A DNA stretch of 64,000 bases from Aphrophora alni (GCA_963513935.1 OY740765.1:77969054-78033053); one strand, 5' to 3'. Positions 11,414 through 23,069 are shown, counted from the stretch's first letter. Notes: generated from the letters alone by a model not told the origin. Program-made: numbers and translations.

Positions 11414-12200
11414 AGTGTGATAACGTCACATACATAGGGAACTTGTTCATCTAACTAGTTTTCCCACAAAACACAGTAAACACTTGCCAACACATGCACA
11501 CTATCCCGCCACATCAGTTCCCCGGCCTTAAACGGCTTTGCTTTGGATAATCCAACTTAAAAACCCCTACAATAATTAGCTTGCTTCTAATTGGCCGAAC
11601 TCCTTTCACGTTAGGAGATGGAGCCGCAAAAAATTGTGAAAAAACAATGGCGCTCCGTCAACCACCACGAGCCCAACTCGGCTCTGATTGGTTCGCACAA
11701 TCTGATACAAATACAATGGACAGCTCTTTGTTTAGGACTCAACCAGTCCTAGTCAAGCTGGCTTCAAGCTACAAAGGTTGAAAATTGTATAAGTAAGGTG
11801 CGAAAACGAACAAAATAAACACTTCTCCTCCAGGAGACCACCACAAAAGATCATTTCTCCTCCGGAAGACCTGCAAAAAACATCATCACTTCTCCTCTGG
11901 GATACCAGTAGATCACATCATTGCTTCTCCTCCAGGAGACCTGCCGAGAATATCATCACTTCTCCTCCGAAAGACCAGTATATCAGTTCAACACTTCTCC
12001 TCCGGGAGACCTGCCAAGAAGAGCTTCTCACCTACAACACTTCTCCTCCGGTAGACCAGCAGCCATCATCCTCACTAGATTGAACACTACTCCTTCAGGA
12101 AATCTGCATACACCTCATCATTTTTTCCCTTTCACACTCAGGCTGATGAGAAAGACGAGGGAATTTGCCCTAGCGCCCTGTTTAACACCACCATGACTAC
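11414..12200 (+). other. LTR-like or promoter-like block of higher G+C
   Basis: This block is visibly richer in G+C than its flanks. It begins TGTGATAACGTCACATAC and includes GATTGGTTCGC (CCAAT-type), a TATAAG near 11789 and AATAAA near 11814, followed by an array of short hairpins. That order resembles an LTR and its untranslated leader, but I found no second copy, primer-binding site or target duplication. It could also be an old promoter. Confidence 0.3.
11821..12110. repeat. Array of eight short hairpin motifs
   Basis: The motif CTTCTCCTCCGGGAGACC occurs eight times with small changes, spaced 31-48 bases apart. Each copy is a palindrome (TCTCC-TCC-GGAGA), and several arms covary or stay paired. 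It lies at the end of the LTR-like block. Function is unknown. Confidence 0.75.
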
Positions 12201-13149
12201 TTTCTGAAAACCATTTTTTTTTACTATTTTCTTTCTACATATAATTTATTTTTACCTTATTCTAATTATTTATCTCCTTTATTATGTAATTTACCTCCCC
12301 TCCAAAAAATAATTAAAATTTAATTTTTATTAATATTTTTCCTTTTATTTGACCTTAATGATTAATTTGTTTCAGAATATTTTTCAATTTTTTTTTTTTT
12401 TTTTGGTTTTATGCACTGAAAGTTATCCTTTATCAACCAATTTTTTATTTATTAATTTTTTCAAAAAACTTCATTCTTAAATTTTTAGTCGTATTGTTTT
12501 TTTTTACTGGATTACTTTTATTATTGCGATATATTACTTTTTTTTGGATTTTGAGAATTTTTGAAAAAGTTTAAACTTTAGGATTACCTAACTTATGAAC
12601 GAGACAAGATAGAAAGAACTTGTGAAGAAGCAATCAAAAGTACTCTTTGAGAAGTATACTGTGACAACCTTAATACCAGTTTTTCCATAAATTTAAATTC
12701 ATCAAATTAGTTCCAATAATTGTCAAATATTCTAAGTTAGGGCAGCAGTTTGAAACAGAGCACTGAGTGAACGTCCCATTTTGTGATAAGTTCCTACAGC
12801 TCAGAACCTGAAATAAACCAACTTGGAATACTGAAGCTAAATATATTAAGAAAAATTAAATTTTTACAAAAATTCAAATTTTTCCAAATCTGCATAGATT
12901 CCTATCCGTTTGCAAGGTGTATTGTATTTCAATCCATATCTTGTGCTAAAAATAAATAAAGATGAACAAAATTAAGTGATTATCGAAAATTACATCAGAA
13001 TTTCCTTTAATAAATTTTTTTTTTTTTTTTTTTTTTTTAAATAAGTGAATTTTTTTACATAAAACAAGGATGTTTTATTGTAATTTTCATGGAGTGTATT
13101 TGAATTATAATTAAGTAAAATGGAGGGTTGACTAAGTACAAGAAAGGTA
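12201..13149. other. Non-coding A+T-rich stretch
   Basis: Homopolymer T runs (for example near 12387 and 13015) and no recognisable gene or element. Confidence 0.35.
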
Positions 13150-14080
13150 GTAAGAGGGAAATGTATTCCCTGTCACTCCAATACACTTGTTCCAGTGCTC
13201 AGGAAGTTCTTGATTTGAGAAGAGTAAAAGTCTTGTGACCCATTCTTACACAGCATCAATAACCTTGATATTAGAATTGAATTTCATGCCTCATAAAAAT
13301 TCTTTAAATATGCCGAAGAATTGAAAGTCCATTGGTGCTAAATTTGGACTATGTGAGGATGAGGTGGAAAATCTCACTTGAGTTTCCTCAACGTTTCTAT
13401 TGTTGTAGGGGCAGTGTAAAGGCGAGCATTGTCCTGAAGAAAACAAACTGAATCCTGGGTAACTCTCCTCTAGAAGTGAAATACTAGCTTTACTTTCTCT
13501 TTAAAAAAAGAAGATTTTAATTATAAAATAGTACTCAGTACTATTCTCTGTTCTGTGAGAATATCAGGGTAAAATTCCTTGTGAATTTCAAAAGCAATTG
13601 GCCTTGATTTCTCCATGTGGGCTTTCTAAGATGGAGGTGAGCTTAGATATTGCCAGTGCATGCTTGCTAGTTTTAATTCACAAGTTATTGTAGAGTCTAA
13701 AAATGTCTCTCCATCCTTTTCATAACACTGCAGAAGTTGTGTGACTGCAACAATTGTTTGTCTTTCTGTTCAGGCTTTAAATGATGAGGAACCTATCTGA
13801 CACTCGCCTTGCTAAATTTAAGAAGAACTTTAACTAATATTTCCACACCTTAATTTATTTCAAGTTTTCAGCGATGGTGATCCAATTATCTCAAATTAAT
13901 GCATCAACATCAGTCAGCTTTTCTTCACTGGTTGAGGTTTTCGGCGAATGTGTATGTGACTCGTTTTCAGTTCTTATCGGACCTTCTTTAAGTGACTTGT
14001 AGCAATTATATATGCTGTACTGAGAGAGACACTAGTCTCGAATAAATCTGAGAAGGATTGACAGTTTCATTTGTCAAAAA
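13150..14080 (-). pseudogene. Decayed mariner transposase
   Basis: Reverse-strand frames give, in order, KKEGPI...ENESHTHSPKTST (end of the DNA-binding half), DALI-DNWITIAENLK, then the catalytic-domain blocks CFLQDNARLYTAPTTIETL, PHSPNLAPMDFQFFGIFKEFL and a C-terminal WVTRLLLFSNQELPEHWNKC. These are the canonical mariner motifs (QDNARPHTA, HPPYSPDLAPSDYHLF, L..RW.KC). Stops and shifts occur throughout. The spacing from QDN to APMD is about that of D34D mariners. It lies antisense to the host gene within its intron, and its terminal repeats were not identified. Confidence 0.8.
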
Positions 14081-14541
14081 TTTAATGATATTTCACTGTG
14101 CAAAACTCCTGCTCTGACATTTAATTACAACTGACAGGAATGATGAAAAGAGGAACTAGCACAACTAATGACAAGTTAAAATATGAGTTTTCTTAAGAAG
14201 ACATGATTACCTCGGAACTATTTACAAGAACAGTCATGAAAATTCCTGTTTATATTTATTACCCCTCATAAATACAATTTTAGCTAATTTTTTACTGGAA
14301 TTATAGTTATTGCAGTCATTGACATAGTGATTTCATGAAATGTCCGCTGATCCTGGTCCCTTATACAATTTTCAAGATATTTAAGAATATAAAACATTTA
14401 ATAGATATTTGGTGAGAAGGTTTGGAAATTATGGTGATTTAATGGCAACTACTCATAAACTACCTGCTTCATTGCTTTGAATAACATTATTTGTAATCAA
14501 AGAATTAATTTTTGTAATCTGTGATTTTAATTGTTGGATAG

Positions 14542-14667
14542 GTGCTTGTTTTTGGAGCTGGTGGAGAGATGTCTTGAACCATGGAAACAAGTTTCATGGT
14601 CTCATTCTGACTTGCGTAACTTCTTGAATGCATATTCACAATGTGCAATGGAGGTAGATGTACTGAG
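14542..14667 (+). CDS. Second coding exon of the same unidentified host gene
   Basis: A 126-bp exon preceded by TTTTAATTGTTGGATAG and followed by GTATTT after GAG. The frame is open and encodes CLFLELVERCLEPWKQ, then SWSHSDLRNFLNAYSQC and AMEVDVLR. The first base completes the codon begun by the exon ending at 1107, giving an uninterrupted join (…EKEHK-Q-CLFLELVERC). No other exon is visible between them, so the intron is about 13.4 kb and filled with transposons. The next exon was not found. Family unknown; the sequence looks like part of an alpha-helical protein. Confidence 0.65.
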
Positions 14668-14989
14668 GTATTTTTTAAAAAAGTTTAAAAATTCATTTTT
14701 GATTAAGATTTCTGTAAGGTAACTAACATGCACCAGGATTTCTACTACTCTGGAAAAACCCTAGAATTTTTCCAAATTGATATCAATAACTAATGTTCTT
14801 GAATTTTTTTTATCAAGTTCTTTGATTGTTTCTGGCCCCATTATGCAATGGTATTGTTGAATTGTCTGACAACATAACTTGCATACTCATTTTGGATTAT
14901 TATTAAGGTTGAAAATAATAGCATATATTTTAGGTATGTATTTTAAAAAAACAATACTTATTCTAATGATTCATTCCACAGTATTCTCT

Positions 14990-15182
14990 AAAAATTCACA
15001 TTAAAAAGAAATAATATCATTATTGCGATACAAATTATCTATAATTTTATTCCATACATTGAAATTTAATATTTAATATATTTGGTCAATTTTGCTCCCC
15101 TTTATTTTCTCCCAAAAATAAAAATAATATCATTATCGAATTGAGATATAAATTATCTATAATTTGACTTTCTACATGGAAA
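14990..15182 (+). repeat. 110-bp satellite, left part
   Basis: About 1.7 monomers of the form AATATATTTTGTCAATTTTG, then CTCCCCTTTATTT, ATAATATCATTATC, TTTATAATTTGACT and CATGGAAATTA. It is interrupted at TTAA by the next element and resumes at 18441. Confidence 0.8.
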
Positions 15183-15406
15183 TTAACCAATGATGGATAT
15201 ATCAGCTACACTTCATGTGGCTAGCAGACCGCATCCTGATATATCCTCTAGCGTCCATAGAATTTCCGGAACAATAATGGGACTTTCCACTTTTTTTATA
15301 GAGGAATCCTTCAATCATAATGTATATTTTTCTTTGCTTTTACACTAAAATTAAATATAAAATCGTATAATTCAGATAAAATGTTATAAACAAAAAAAAG
15401 GACTGG

Positions 15407-15960
15407 GTGGGAAATTTCAGGATAAAAGGAGTTGTGACAGCACTAACAACAAAACACAAAGTAAGCAAACACGACATGATAGAAGTCCAGAGTAAGTACT
15501 CAGATAAGCCACCTATACTGAAGCCTGAAGCTGTCATGGACTACATACAACATATGGGAGGTGTGGATCGCAGTGATCACTTTATTTCCAGCTACCAGTA
15601 CATGTGGCGAACAAAAAAATGGTATAGAATGTTTTTTCTGGCTCTTGTACAAATTAGTTAACGAAGAACACAACCGAAAACCTTCATCTCACAAGCAGTT
15701 CAGAATTAGTCTTATTGAAGATTTGGTAAAGGACAGCATGAAAACCAAATCAATACTCCAAATCAAACGACCAGGCCGACCACAGGAAAATCAGTTGCAA
15801 AGATTGAACGGGAAACTTCATGTGATGGGAAAGGCGTCTAAAGGTTCCTTTCGGTGCCATGTTTGTTACAAAAAAAGTTACATAAAGAGACTTTATATTT
15901 TTGTAAACCATATGTTGACAAGCCTTATCTACACCCAGACTCATGTTTCGAAGCATATCA
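15407..15960 (+). pseudogene. piggyBac transposase, C-terminal fragment
   Basis: The first frame gives KPEAVMDYIQHMGGVDRSDH and FISSYQYMWRTKKWYRM. After a +1-type shift, the second frame continues FFWLLYKLVNEEHNRKPSSH, KQFRISLIEDLV, RPGRPQ and a cysteine pair, FRCHVCYK. This is the end of the PGBD4-like piggyBac catalytic domain (Y...MGGVDR.D) followed by the C-terminal cysteine-rich region. A stretch is missing between WYRM and LYKLV, as is everything before it. Several stops occur further on. Inactive. Confidence 0.85.
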
Positions 15961-16243
15961 TACCAAGACAGTGTACTTCTAAGAGCAAAGTTTTATGTGA
16001 AGAATCTAACGTGAACTCTAAGAACACTTTTACAAAATATAGAATAAAATGTGAATAATTCTGAAAATGTTTTTGTTTTATAATTGTAAGTGTAATAAAA
16101 TAATGAAAATACATTACACACAATACTTTTTTGAAATTTTTTATACAATTCCCAAATTTGAGACAAGAACATAGCACTCTTTGTGCACCACAAGCGGATA
16201 TATCCACCACTTTGCATTGAGATGTGTACAAATGACGGATATA

Positions 16244-17613
16244 CAGGGTGTTTATAAAAGAACTCCTTGATTTAAAGTTTTATTAGTACACAGTAAAATT
16301 AAATTAATAGTTATTAAACCTATATATTATTAAAAAGAATGTTCTCAAGTTTTTTTTTTCATACCTAATAAAGTTCTATATGAGCACCATTTGTTGTCCT
16401 GGCCACGTCTAAACGATATTCAGTTTCTTTCCAGGTATTCAGCAGCATATCAGGCGTGACGGATGCTACAGCTTCAACAATCCTCTCCCTCAGATGAGCA
16501 ATGTCACGGATCTTCTCGGAATACACAATGTTTTTTACATGTCCCCAAAGGAAAAAATCTAGTGGAGTCAGATCTGGGCTCTTTGGTGGGCCATGCAAGT
16601 GGCCCACATCTACCAATCCACCTATTAGGAAAACGCAAGTTCAACGCATCACAGACACGGTTGTTGTAGTGAGGTGGCATGCCATCTTGCTGGAAGAAAA
16701 TTGGTCCCTTTTCTTGTTCAATATCATCTATTTGTGGGAAAACGTATAGTTCTAACATATCACAATAAATATTCCCATTAATTGTCTTCTCTGCGAAGAT
16801 GAAAGGTCCGACGATACGATCATGCATCAATCTGAAGATGAAAGGTCCAAACAATGACTTTGGGCGAGTCTCGCTGATGTTCTATGAATTCATGCGGTGG
16901 CTCTGACCCCCAAATCCTACAATTGTGTCGATTGACAGACCCACTTACGTGAAATGTCACCTCATCAGAAAACATGACATTTTCCAGGAAGTTCTCATTT
17001 TCTTCAATGCTGTCCAAAATGAAGACTGCGAAATCGACTCTTTTCACTTTGTCAGTGATCTTGATTTCATGCAGAAGTTGAATCTTATACGCACGTAATT
17101 TAAGCCTCTTTCGCACCACTTTATACACGGTAGACTTAGGTATTCCCAACTCCAAACTTCGTCTTGCCAATGACTTTTTAGGGCTACGAGTACAAGACGT
17201 ACAGATTCGTTCCACATTCTGTTCAGAGACTGAAGGCCTAACCGGTGACTTCCCTTTTAAGACACTACCTGTTTCCCGAAACTGATTATACTAATTGAGA
17301 ATAGTTTTGTTAGTAGGCACAACACCGCCATATTCATGTCTATAATTACGCTGAACTGTGATCACTGAACTTGATTGAATAAACCAAATCACACATTGAG
17401 CTTTTTCCTGTGGCGTAGCCATGACTGTTGAATAGTGACTGGCCGGCGCTATTCCCCCACCACGCTCGCTCCAAGGTCATGCACGGGTGCCAACTGCGAT
17501 CGAATATTAGCCAAAAAATCTTGACAATATACTGAACTCAAGTTCGAAAACCGAAAGTTTATTGCTGGTTTCGTTTTTTAATTATGATTTTTTTAAATCA
17601 AGGAGTTCTTTTA
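16244..17613 (-). mobile_element. Tc1/mariner element, DD41D-like, right end eroded
   Basis: The left terminus is CAGGGTGTTTATAAAAGAAC followed by TCCTTGATTTAAAG. The right side carries the inverted TTTAAATCAAGGAGTTCTTT but loses the outermost ~10 bases to a (TA)n tract. A TA precedes the left end. It carries one antisense transposase gene with a few lesions. It sits inside the piggyBac-like element and is therefore younger than it. Confidence 0.8.
16365..17422 (-). pseudogene. mariner-family transposase with a DUF4817-type N-terminus
   Basis: Starts MATPQEKAQCVIWFIQSSS (DUF4817-type helix-turn-helix). An in-frame stop lies about 43 residues in, at ILN-stop-YNQF, where the family has a tryptophan. 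The frame then runs through RSLELGIPKSTVYKVVRKRL and the catalytic blocks NVMFSDEVTFHVSG (first D), GPIFFQQDGMPPHY (second D) and, after a frameshift near 16560, KSPDLTPLDFFLWG (third D). About 41 residues separate the second and third acidic positions, as in DD41D (rosa-like) families. A second disruption lies near 16830. About 350 residues in total, near full length, so it is recently but clearly dead. Confidence 0.85.
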
Positions 17614-17627
17614 TGTATATATATATA

Positions 17628-18262
17628 CAGTGTGAGTCAAAAGTATGGATACACCCTGTTAAATTTTAAATGGATAAAGATAGAAAAATGAAACTCAGAA
17701 CACCTTTCTAGGAAATAAAAGTGAACTTTTTAGCCACTATTACAACTTTGCCCATTTCCCCAAAATGGGATTTTTGGGGGGCAGCTCAAAATTTTTAAAT
17801 ATAAAGACCCATTAAGTGACACCTCATTTTAAAGTCCTTGATTAAAGAAGAAGAACAGTGGAAACCAGAGCTTTCTATCTCAACCCAGTACAAAATGGCA
17901 GCTCATTGGTTGTCTATTGGGGTTATTTACCACCTGAATGTGGATGTTCATATTTTGCCTCAATGAAGTTTTACTTAATTTCAATGAGCTGCCATTTTGT
18001 ACTGGGTTGAGATAGAAAGCTCTGGTTTCCACTGTTCTTCTTCTTTAATCAAGGACTTTAAAATGAGGTGTCACTTAATGGGTCTTTACATTTAAAAATT
18101 TTGAACTGCCCCCCAAAAAACCCATTTTGGGGAAATGGGCAAAGTTGTAATAGTGACTAAAAAGTTCACTTTTATTTTCTAGAAAGGTGTTCTGAGTTTC
18201 ATTTTTCTATCTTTATCCATTTAAAATTTAACAGGGTGTATCCATACTTTTGACTCACACTG
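17628..18262. mobile_element. 635-bp fold-back MITE
   Basis: Two arms of 281 bases each (17628-17908 and 17982-18262) are near-perfect reverse complements around a 73-base loop. The tips are CAGTGTGAGTCAAAAGTATG on both sides, and the element is bounded by TA-repeat sequence, consistent with TA-targeting Tc1/mariner-type MITEs. No coding content. It lies just beyond the eroded end of the mariner. Confidence 0.9.
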
Positions 18263-18440
18263 TATATATATATATGCATTATGTTTTTCATTTATTTTCG
18301 TTAAAAAAATTATTCAAACAATATAAGTTACAGTTATATATAAACCCAAAAACATGGTTTAAAACAGAAAATATTTTTTTACCCCAAGGTATAAAATGTC
18401 CGTCCACAAGGAGTATATGGCGTGGTCCGCGAAGGGTTAA

Positions 18441-18795
18441 ATATATTTTGTCAATTTTGCTCCCCTTTCCCCCCCTCTAAATATCATTATCAAGTTGAGA
18501 TAAGAATGATCAGTAATTTGATTTCCCACGAAATATATTTTGTTAATTTTGCTTCCCTTTAGTTCCCCCAAAACTACAAATAATATCATTATCAAGTTGA
18601 GATCAAAATTATTTATAATTTGACTCCCCACATGGAAATTAAATATATTTTGTCAATTTTGCTCCCCTTTATTTCCCCCAAAAATAAAAATAATATCATT
18701 ATATAATTGAGATAAAAATAATTTATAATTTGATTCTCCACATGAAAATTAAATATATTTTGTCGATTTCGTTCCTCTTTATTACCCTCCCAAAA
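18441..18795 (+). repeat. 110-bp satellite, right part (about 3.3 monomers)
   Basis: Monomer starts at about 18440, 18532, 18642 and 18752; the first is shortened by deletion. Each begins AATATATTTTGT(C/T)(A/G)AT and contains AATATCATTAT and ACAT(G)GAAATTA. It continues the array interrupted at 15183. Confidence 0.85.
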
Positions 18796-21582
18796 AAAAA
18801 ATCTTAAAACAAAACATCATATTCAAATTTATCAAAATTTGACAAAATTGATCAAATACTATATGCATTGAGGACATGATTATAGCACAAGCAAAACAAG
18901 TTTAAATTCTTATTTACATATATATATTTTTTTTCCGTAGAAGCGTCCATTTTGTCGATTGCCATGAAATGACATTTTTTATAAAAATTAGTTTTTATTA
19001 TTTTTGGAGGTGGGGGGAGGGAGCGGGGAAGTTTGTGCATTGTTTTTTGCACAGTTTATTGGATTCAATATAAACCTACAGAAGACATTACATATTACAT
19101 AAATTAAATTATATATTTTTTAAAAAATAAGTATTATATTCAATGTATAAATATATTTAGAGTTGTTGAAATTCTCTGACAAATTTTCAGTAAACTTTTT
19201 ATTTATTGTATCTTGTTTACTATATAAAATATCACAATCTACATAGCATATTTCTTTTATGAAGAGTACACTCTAGCTTTTGAAACGCCCTAACCTAATC
19301 TGTTTGAGAGCACCTATCTAATAGAACCAATTCAATTATTTTTTAATTGGAAAAGTCACATTTTACAACTTGCTGAATACCTGGTATCAGCTTGTTTTGT
19401 TTTCTGAATGATTTCATCATTGTCAAGTTTTGAAGTTGTAAAAGCCATTTATTTTGTTGTTTTCAGTTAAGGTATATGGTGGCCTTCTGAGGAATCTCTG
19501 TTGAGTCATTAAACATTTTCTGCTGCAAAAAAGAATTTTACAATAAAAATGTTTCATTTAAATTGAGCTATAAAACTTTTCTTTTATTTCAAAAAACATC
19601 AAATTTTATCTCTTCCATGTATTTATATTTATAAAAAAAATTTAACAAAACATGCCAAACATTTTTTACCTTATCGTTAACCCTGTGGGGGCTCAAATAT
19701 TTACAGCGTTGACCTAATATAGTTAGGAAAAGTCGGGTGCTCCAATTTGTAGCAAATCCTGGTCATCCTGGATATGCTAACCGTACATCATCACTGAGAT
19801 CAGCAGGTCTAGACCCACAATGGACTGTTTTGCAATAGATTTATTAATTTTTATATGCATGAATATTTCCCACAGGCTACAGAACAACATCTGATCAGTA
19901 CTCACTTTAATTATATTTCATTACATTATTGCAGATTTATTTTTGTAATTTACTTTCATCCATATATTTGATTTATTATAATTTAGGGCTTAATATTTTT
20001 AAATTTTGTACATTTTGTTTCTAATCTAATTTTAAACTGTGGAAAATATTGAATTTGTTCTACCTAAGCTATCTACAGAGAACACCAAAATTCTTATCCA
20101 GAGGGTGTCCAAAAATTACAAAACTTTTTTATTTTTTTATTTCAACCATGGTAATTCCATATTATTATTCTACTATAAAATAAACACATTTTGGGGGAAA
20201 AGTTTTAAATTTATTATCCCTTATTGGGATTATTAATTATAAAAAAAGAGATTTTTAATATAATTTCTGGACTTGTGAGTGACATAGCTTAGAATCCCAT
20301 TCAGTGGGAAGTTTTTAAGCTATTTTACCCACATATTTACATAAAAATTATGAAAAGCTATGGCAAATTCAATATGTCATACCCCTGATTCATTCATTAT
20401 AATTCTACATCAATGTGTTATGAGTTGCACACCTTATTTCCAAGTCTCATAGTAGACAGATGTCTTGAAACAGCCGAGTTGTGCATACCCGGACCACAGT
20501 TGAAGCACAGTGAGTATTGTCGAAGTGGAATTCGAAGTGGCAGGACATGTTTCTGTGTTGTGTCTCATTTAGTTTTTAATTGTGATAATTTATTGCGAAA
20601 TGTATGACTCTCAAGTCCATTGGAAGGTCATATCTAGGACCCTGGAGGGATTTAACGGGAAGTGTACTAGCGAATTGGCTTTATATGGTTTAAATTGTAC
20701 TAGGCCTATTAATGGCGTACTAGCCATATGATAAGTTCAACTGAACCGATAACCCTTATCTCATAAAATTAAGTGTTATAATGTAAGTTTTGGTTTATTT
20801 AAATTAATATTCATCAAGGTGACTAGTGTTAGTAGAATAATCATGTGTCAAGACTTTTAGCTGTGATTTACTGATATGTCAAAGTGATCCACGTCTCCGG
20901 GTAGCCCCCCCCACTGACTTGTCGGTGTAACAATTATAATTAAATATTTAATATTAATCACCCCACCTTGTTACCTTTCTCCATTGCAGAGTGTTTAACA
21001 GATTGAAATTAAAATTTCTGTAATTTTAGGATTTCATTCATTTGAAAGTAAAACAGTGAAACATAAAACGCCCGAATGTTCAAAAAATTTCAAGAATTTT
21101 TTTTTATTTTTGACAAAATTATGAACTCTTGTTGACATTTTCAATAATATTATAGAACATAATTATCATTGGAGTATGGAATTTTAGCAGAAACAAATAA
21201 CTATTTTACCGTTAAAGAAAAGGAACAAATGGCTTTAGATTGTAACAATTTCACTAACCGGGGAATTTAAAATGAATTTAGACTGACTATTTTATGAATT
21301 TATATTTAAAACCTCAAATAATTTTATTGGGTGCCATTTTGCGATTTTAAGCAGAGACACTTTTAATTTATTCGGAATCGGGATCATAGATTTTTTAAAG
21401 GAAAGTGTACTTCACAGTCACAAACAAACCACAGATTCGAATAAATACTTAATTTATAATATTCATTTGAATATTCTCCTGTCTGAAATACATACATGAG
21501 TATAATTGAATAGTTTCCAACTATGGAACATACAACTAAAACAATATAGACAATTCTTAAAGCTAACACACATACATTTAAA
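18796..21582. other. Non-coding stretch
   Basis: No coding frame with family resemblance. One TTAACCCTGTGGGGGC sequence near 19679 looks like a piggyBac terminus, but I found no partner. Short open frames are isolated and low in complexity. Confidence 0.35.
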
Positions 21583-21671
21583 ACAATTGATTAACCGGTC
21601 CTCGGATTAACCGGCCTATATCGTAGTGTACTGGTTGGATGAGAGTTTCGGAAAATAAATTGTTATTGAAA

Positions 21672-21821
21672 CACCAAAGCGGCGGCGATATCAAACGACT
21701 TTGTCGATAGCGGTATCCCATTGTCGGCGGCATAAAAACACCGCGGCACCAAAGCAGCGGCGAGTCAAACGATTTTGTCGATAGCGGTATCCTATTGTCG
21801 GCGGCATAAAAACACCGCGGC
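21672..21821 (+). repeat. 75-bp tandem duplication inside the Tigger remnant
   Basis: Two adjacent copies start CACCAAAGC(G/A)GCGGCGA and contain TTTGTCGATAGCGGTATCC and TTGTCGGCGGCATAAAAACA. The copies differ at only a few bases. They are much richer in G+C than the surroundings. Confidence 0.85.
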
Positions 21822-21906
21822 ATTGGCAACCGTCGGTATAGCAGACATACACCCACAAAAACGTTTGATGGGCCGCTTTTTTCCACGAATCATTTTAGTA
21901 TACATT

Positions 21907-22008
21907 ATGGAAAATATAACATTTCTTTTCAGTTTTCGGAAGCGTGTGTTGGTTTCGTTTGAGACGCGGTTAAATGTGTCAAAAGACTTGACAGAGGGGA
22001 ATCTGTAA
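21907..22008 (+). pseudogene. Start of a Tigger transposase, truncated
   Basis: The frame ATG GAA… reads through FRKRVLVSFETRLNVSKDLT and stops after EGNL. The RKR.L.S.E..L...K.L..G pattern is the first DNA-binding helix-turn-helix of Tigger/pogo transposases. The rest of the family's length is missing. Confidence 0.6.
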
Positions 22009-22246
22009 AAAAGCTTTGTAGTATTTAATTTTTTCATGTTTGATGTATAATATATACAATACATTTATGTACAATAAAATGAGTTGCAATAACATCTTAA
22101 TTGCATAATTCTTAGCGGTACTTGATTAAATAAGCTTTCTTTGAATGAAAACCGATTTTTCACGGGAACCTCGGATTAACCGGCCAATCGGGCAACCGGC
22201 CTGAGTGTCAGTCCCGACTAGACCGGTTAAGAGGGGTTCTACTGTA

Positions 22247-23069
22247 GTTCAAAATAACGAGCTTCCTAGTAGATGACAGTCTTTTGAGGAAAATTATAGA
22301 AAGTTCACAAATATCGTTATTTTAAAAGATCTTTCAATGTCTCTATTTTTATGTTCCTTTACAAACTGATAGTCTTTTCCTCAAGATTGTAAATTGTCTA
22401 ACTAGAATGTTTCTTTAGTTTTTTATTATTGCTTATGTACGTTACGATAATAAATAATGAATAATATATTTTCATGTGAAAAGATAAATTTTGAAATACA
22501 ACTTAAGTGTCTATACCAGGATGCTGATCATTGATTTTATTTAAAATATAGGAAAAACAGTTACTTTAAATGAATAGCTCATTTATTACGTCGCTTTGGA
22601 AGTGAAGCGAAATATGAGGATATCAGCCTAATGAGAAGGTATCGTTGTGGCGAGAGAGTCTACACGACCACTCTCGCCGAAGGAAGATAAGCTAATGTTC
22701 TCACCAAAAATTGAACTAATCCCTTCCAACCTCAAAATACTGGGATTTGTTGAATTACTGGACCAATTAGAAACATTCTGACGAAACACATCGGTGCACT
22801 AACACACTGCACTGACTCTTAATATGTTTTAATTTTGGGGAAAACTGTCTTTCTTAAAATTATTAACTTATTATAAAAATTTACAATGTTTATTTATTTA
22901 AAATGGTATTGTATTAGTATTAATACAACGTTTAACATTTTTCATTAATACATATCGTTTACTCGCGATTCTATAATATTAACCCATTTTGGAACACTGT
23001 CAATCGGTCCATACGAGGCTTCGAATATACGATTGCAAGTTTTCTGACGTCATATCTCGCTTACGTTAC
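22247..23069. other. Non-coding stretch before the assembly gap
   Basis: Contains a short hairpin, GGCGAGAGAGT…ACTCTCGCC, near 22648-22678. Nothing else recognised. Confidence 0.35.

Larger units (their letters stand above)
15183..18440 (+). mobile_element. piggyBac-like element inserted in the 110-bp satellite
   Basis: TTAA on both sides, with satellite monomer sequence continuing from one flank into the other (…GGAAATTAA | ATATATTTTGTC…). The right end inside TTAA is CCCTTCGCGGACC as reverse complement. The left end, CCAATGATGG, matches it only weakly, so the left terminus has decayed. It contains a broken piggyBac transposase C-terminus and two later insertions: a mariner and a long palindromic MITE. 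Without those, about 1.2 kb of the original element remains, so the front of the transposase has been deleted. Confidence 0.75.
21583..22246 (+). mobile_element. Tigger/pogo-like element remnant
   Basis: The right end is CTACTG followed by TA; as reverse complement it begins CAGTAGAACCCCTCTTAACC, typical of pogo/Tigger termini, with ATTAACCGGCC motifs near both ends. The left end has the subterminal GATTAACCGGTCCTCGG but no intact tip. It contains a 75-bp tandem duplication and the first helix-turn-helix of a transposase. Confidence 0.75.

Noticed and set aside
11821..12110. CRISPR-like array (repeats with unequal spacers)
   Set aside because: Repeats are short palindromes with variable sequence and spacing in an animal genome; no cas genes.
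19679..19694. TTAACCCTGTGGGGGC as a possible piggyBac terminus
   Set aside because: No inverted partner next to TTAA was found nearby.
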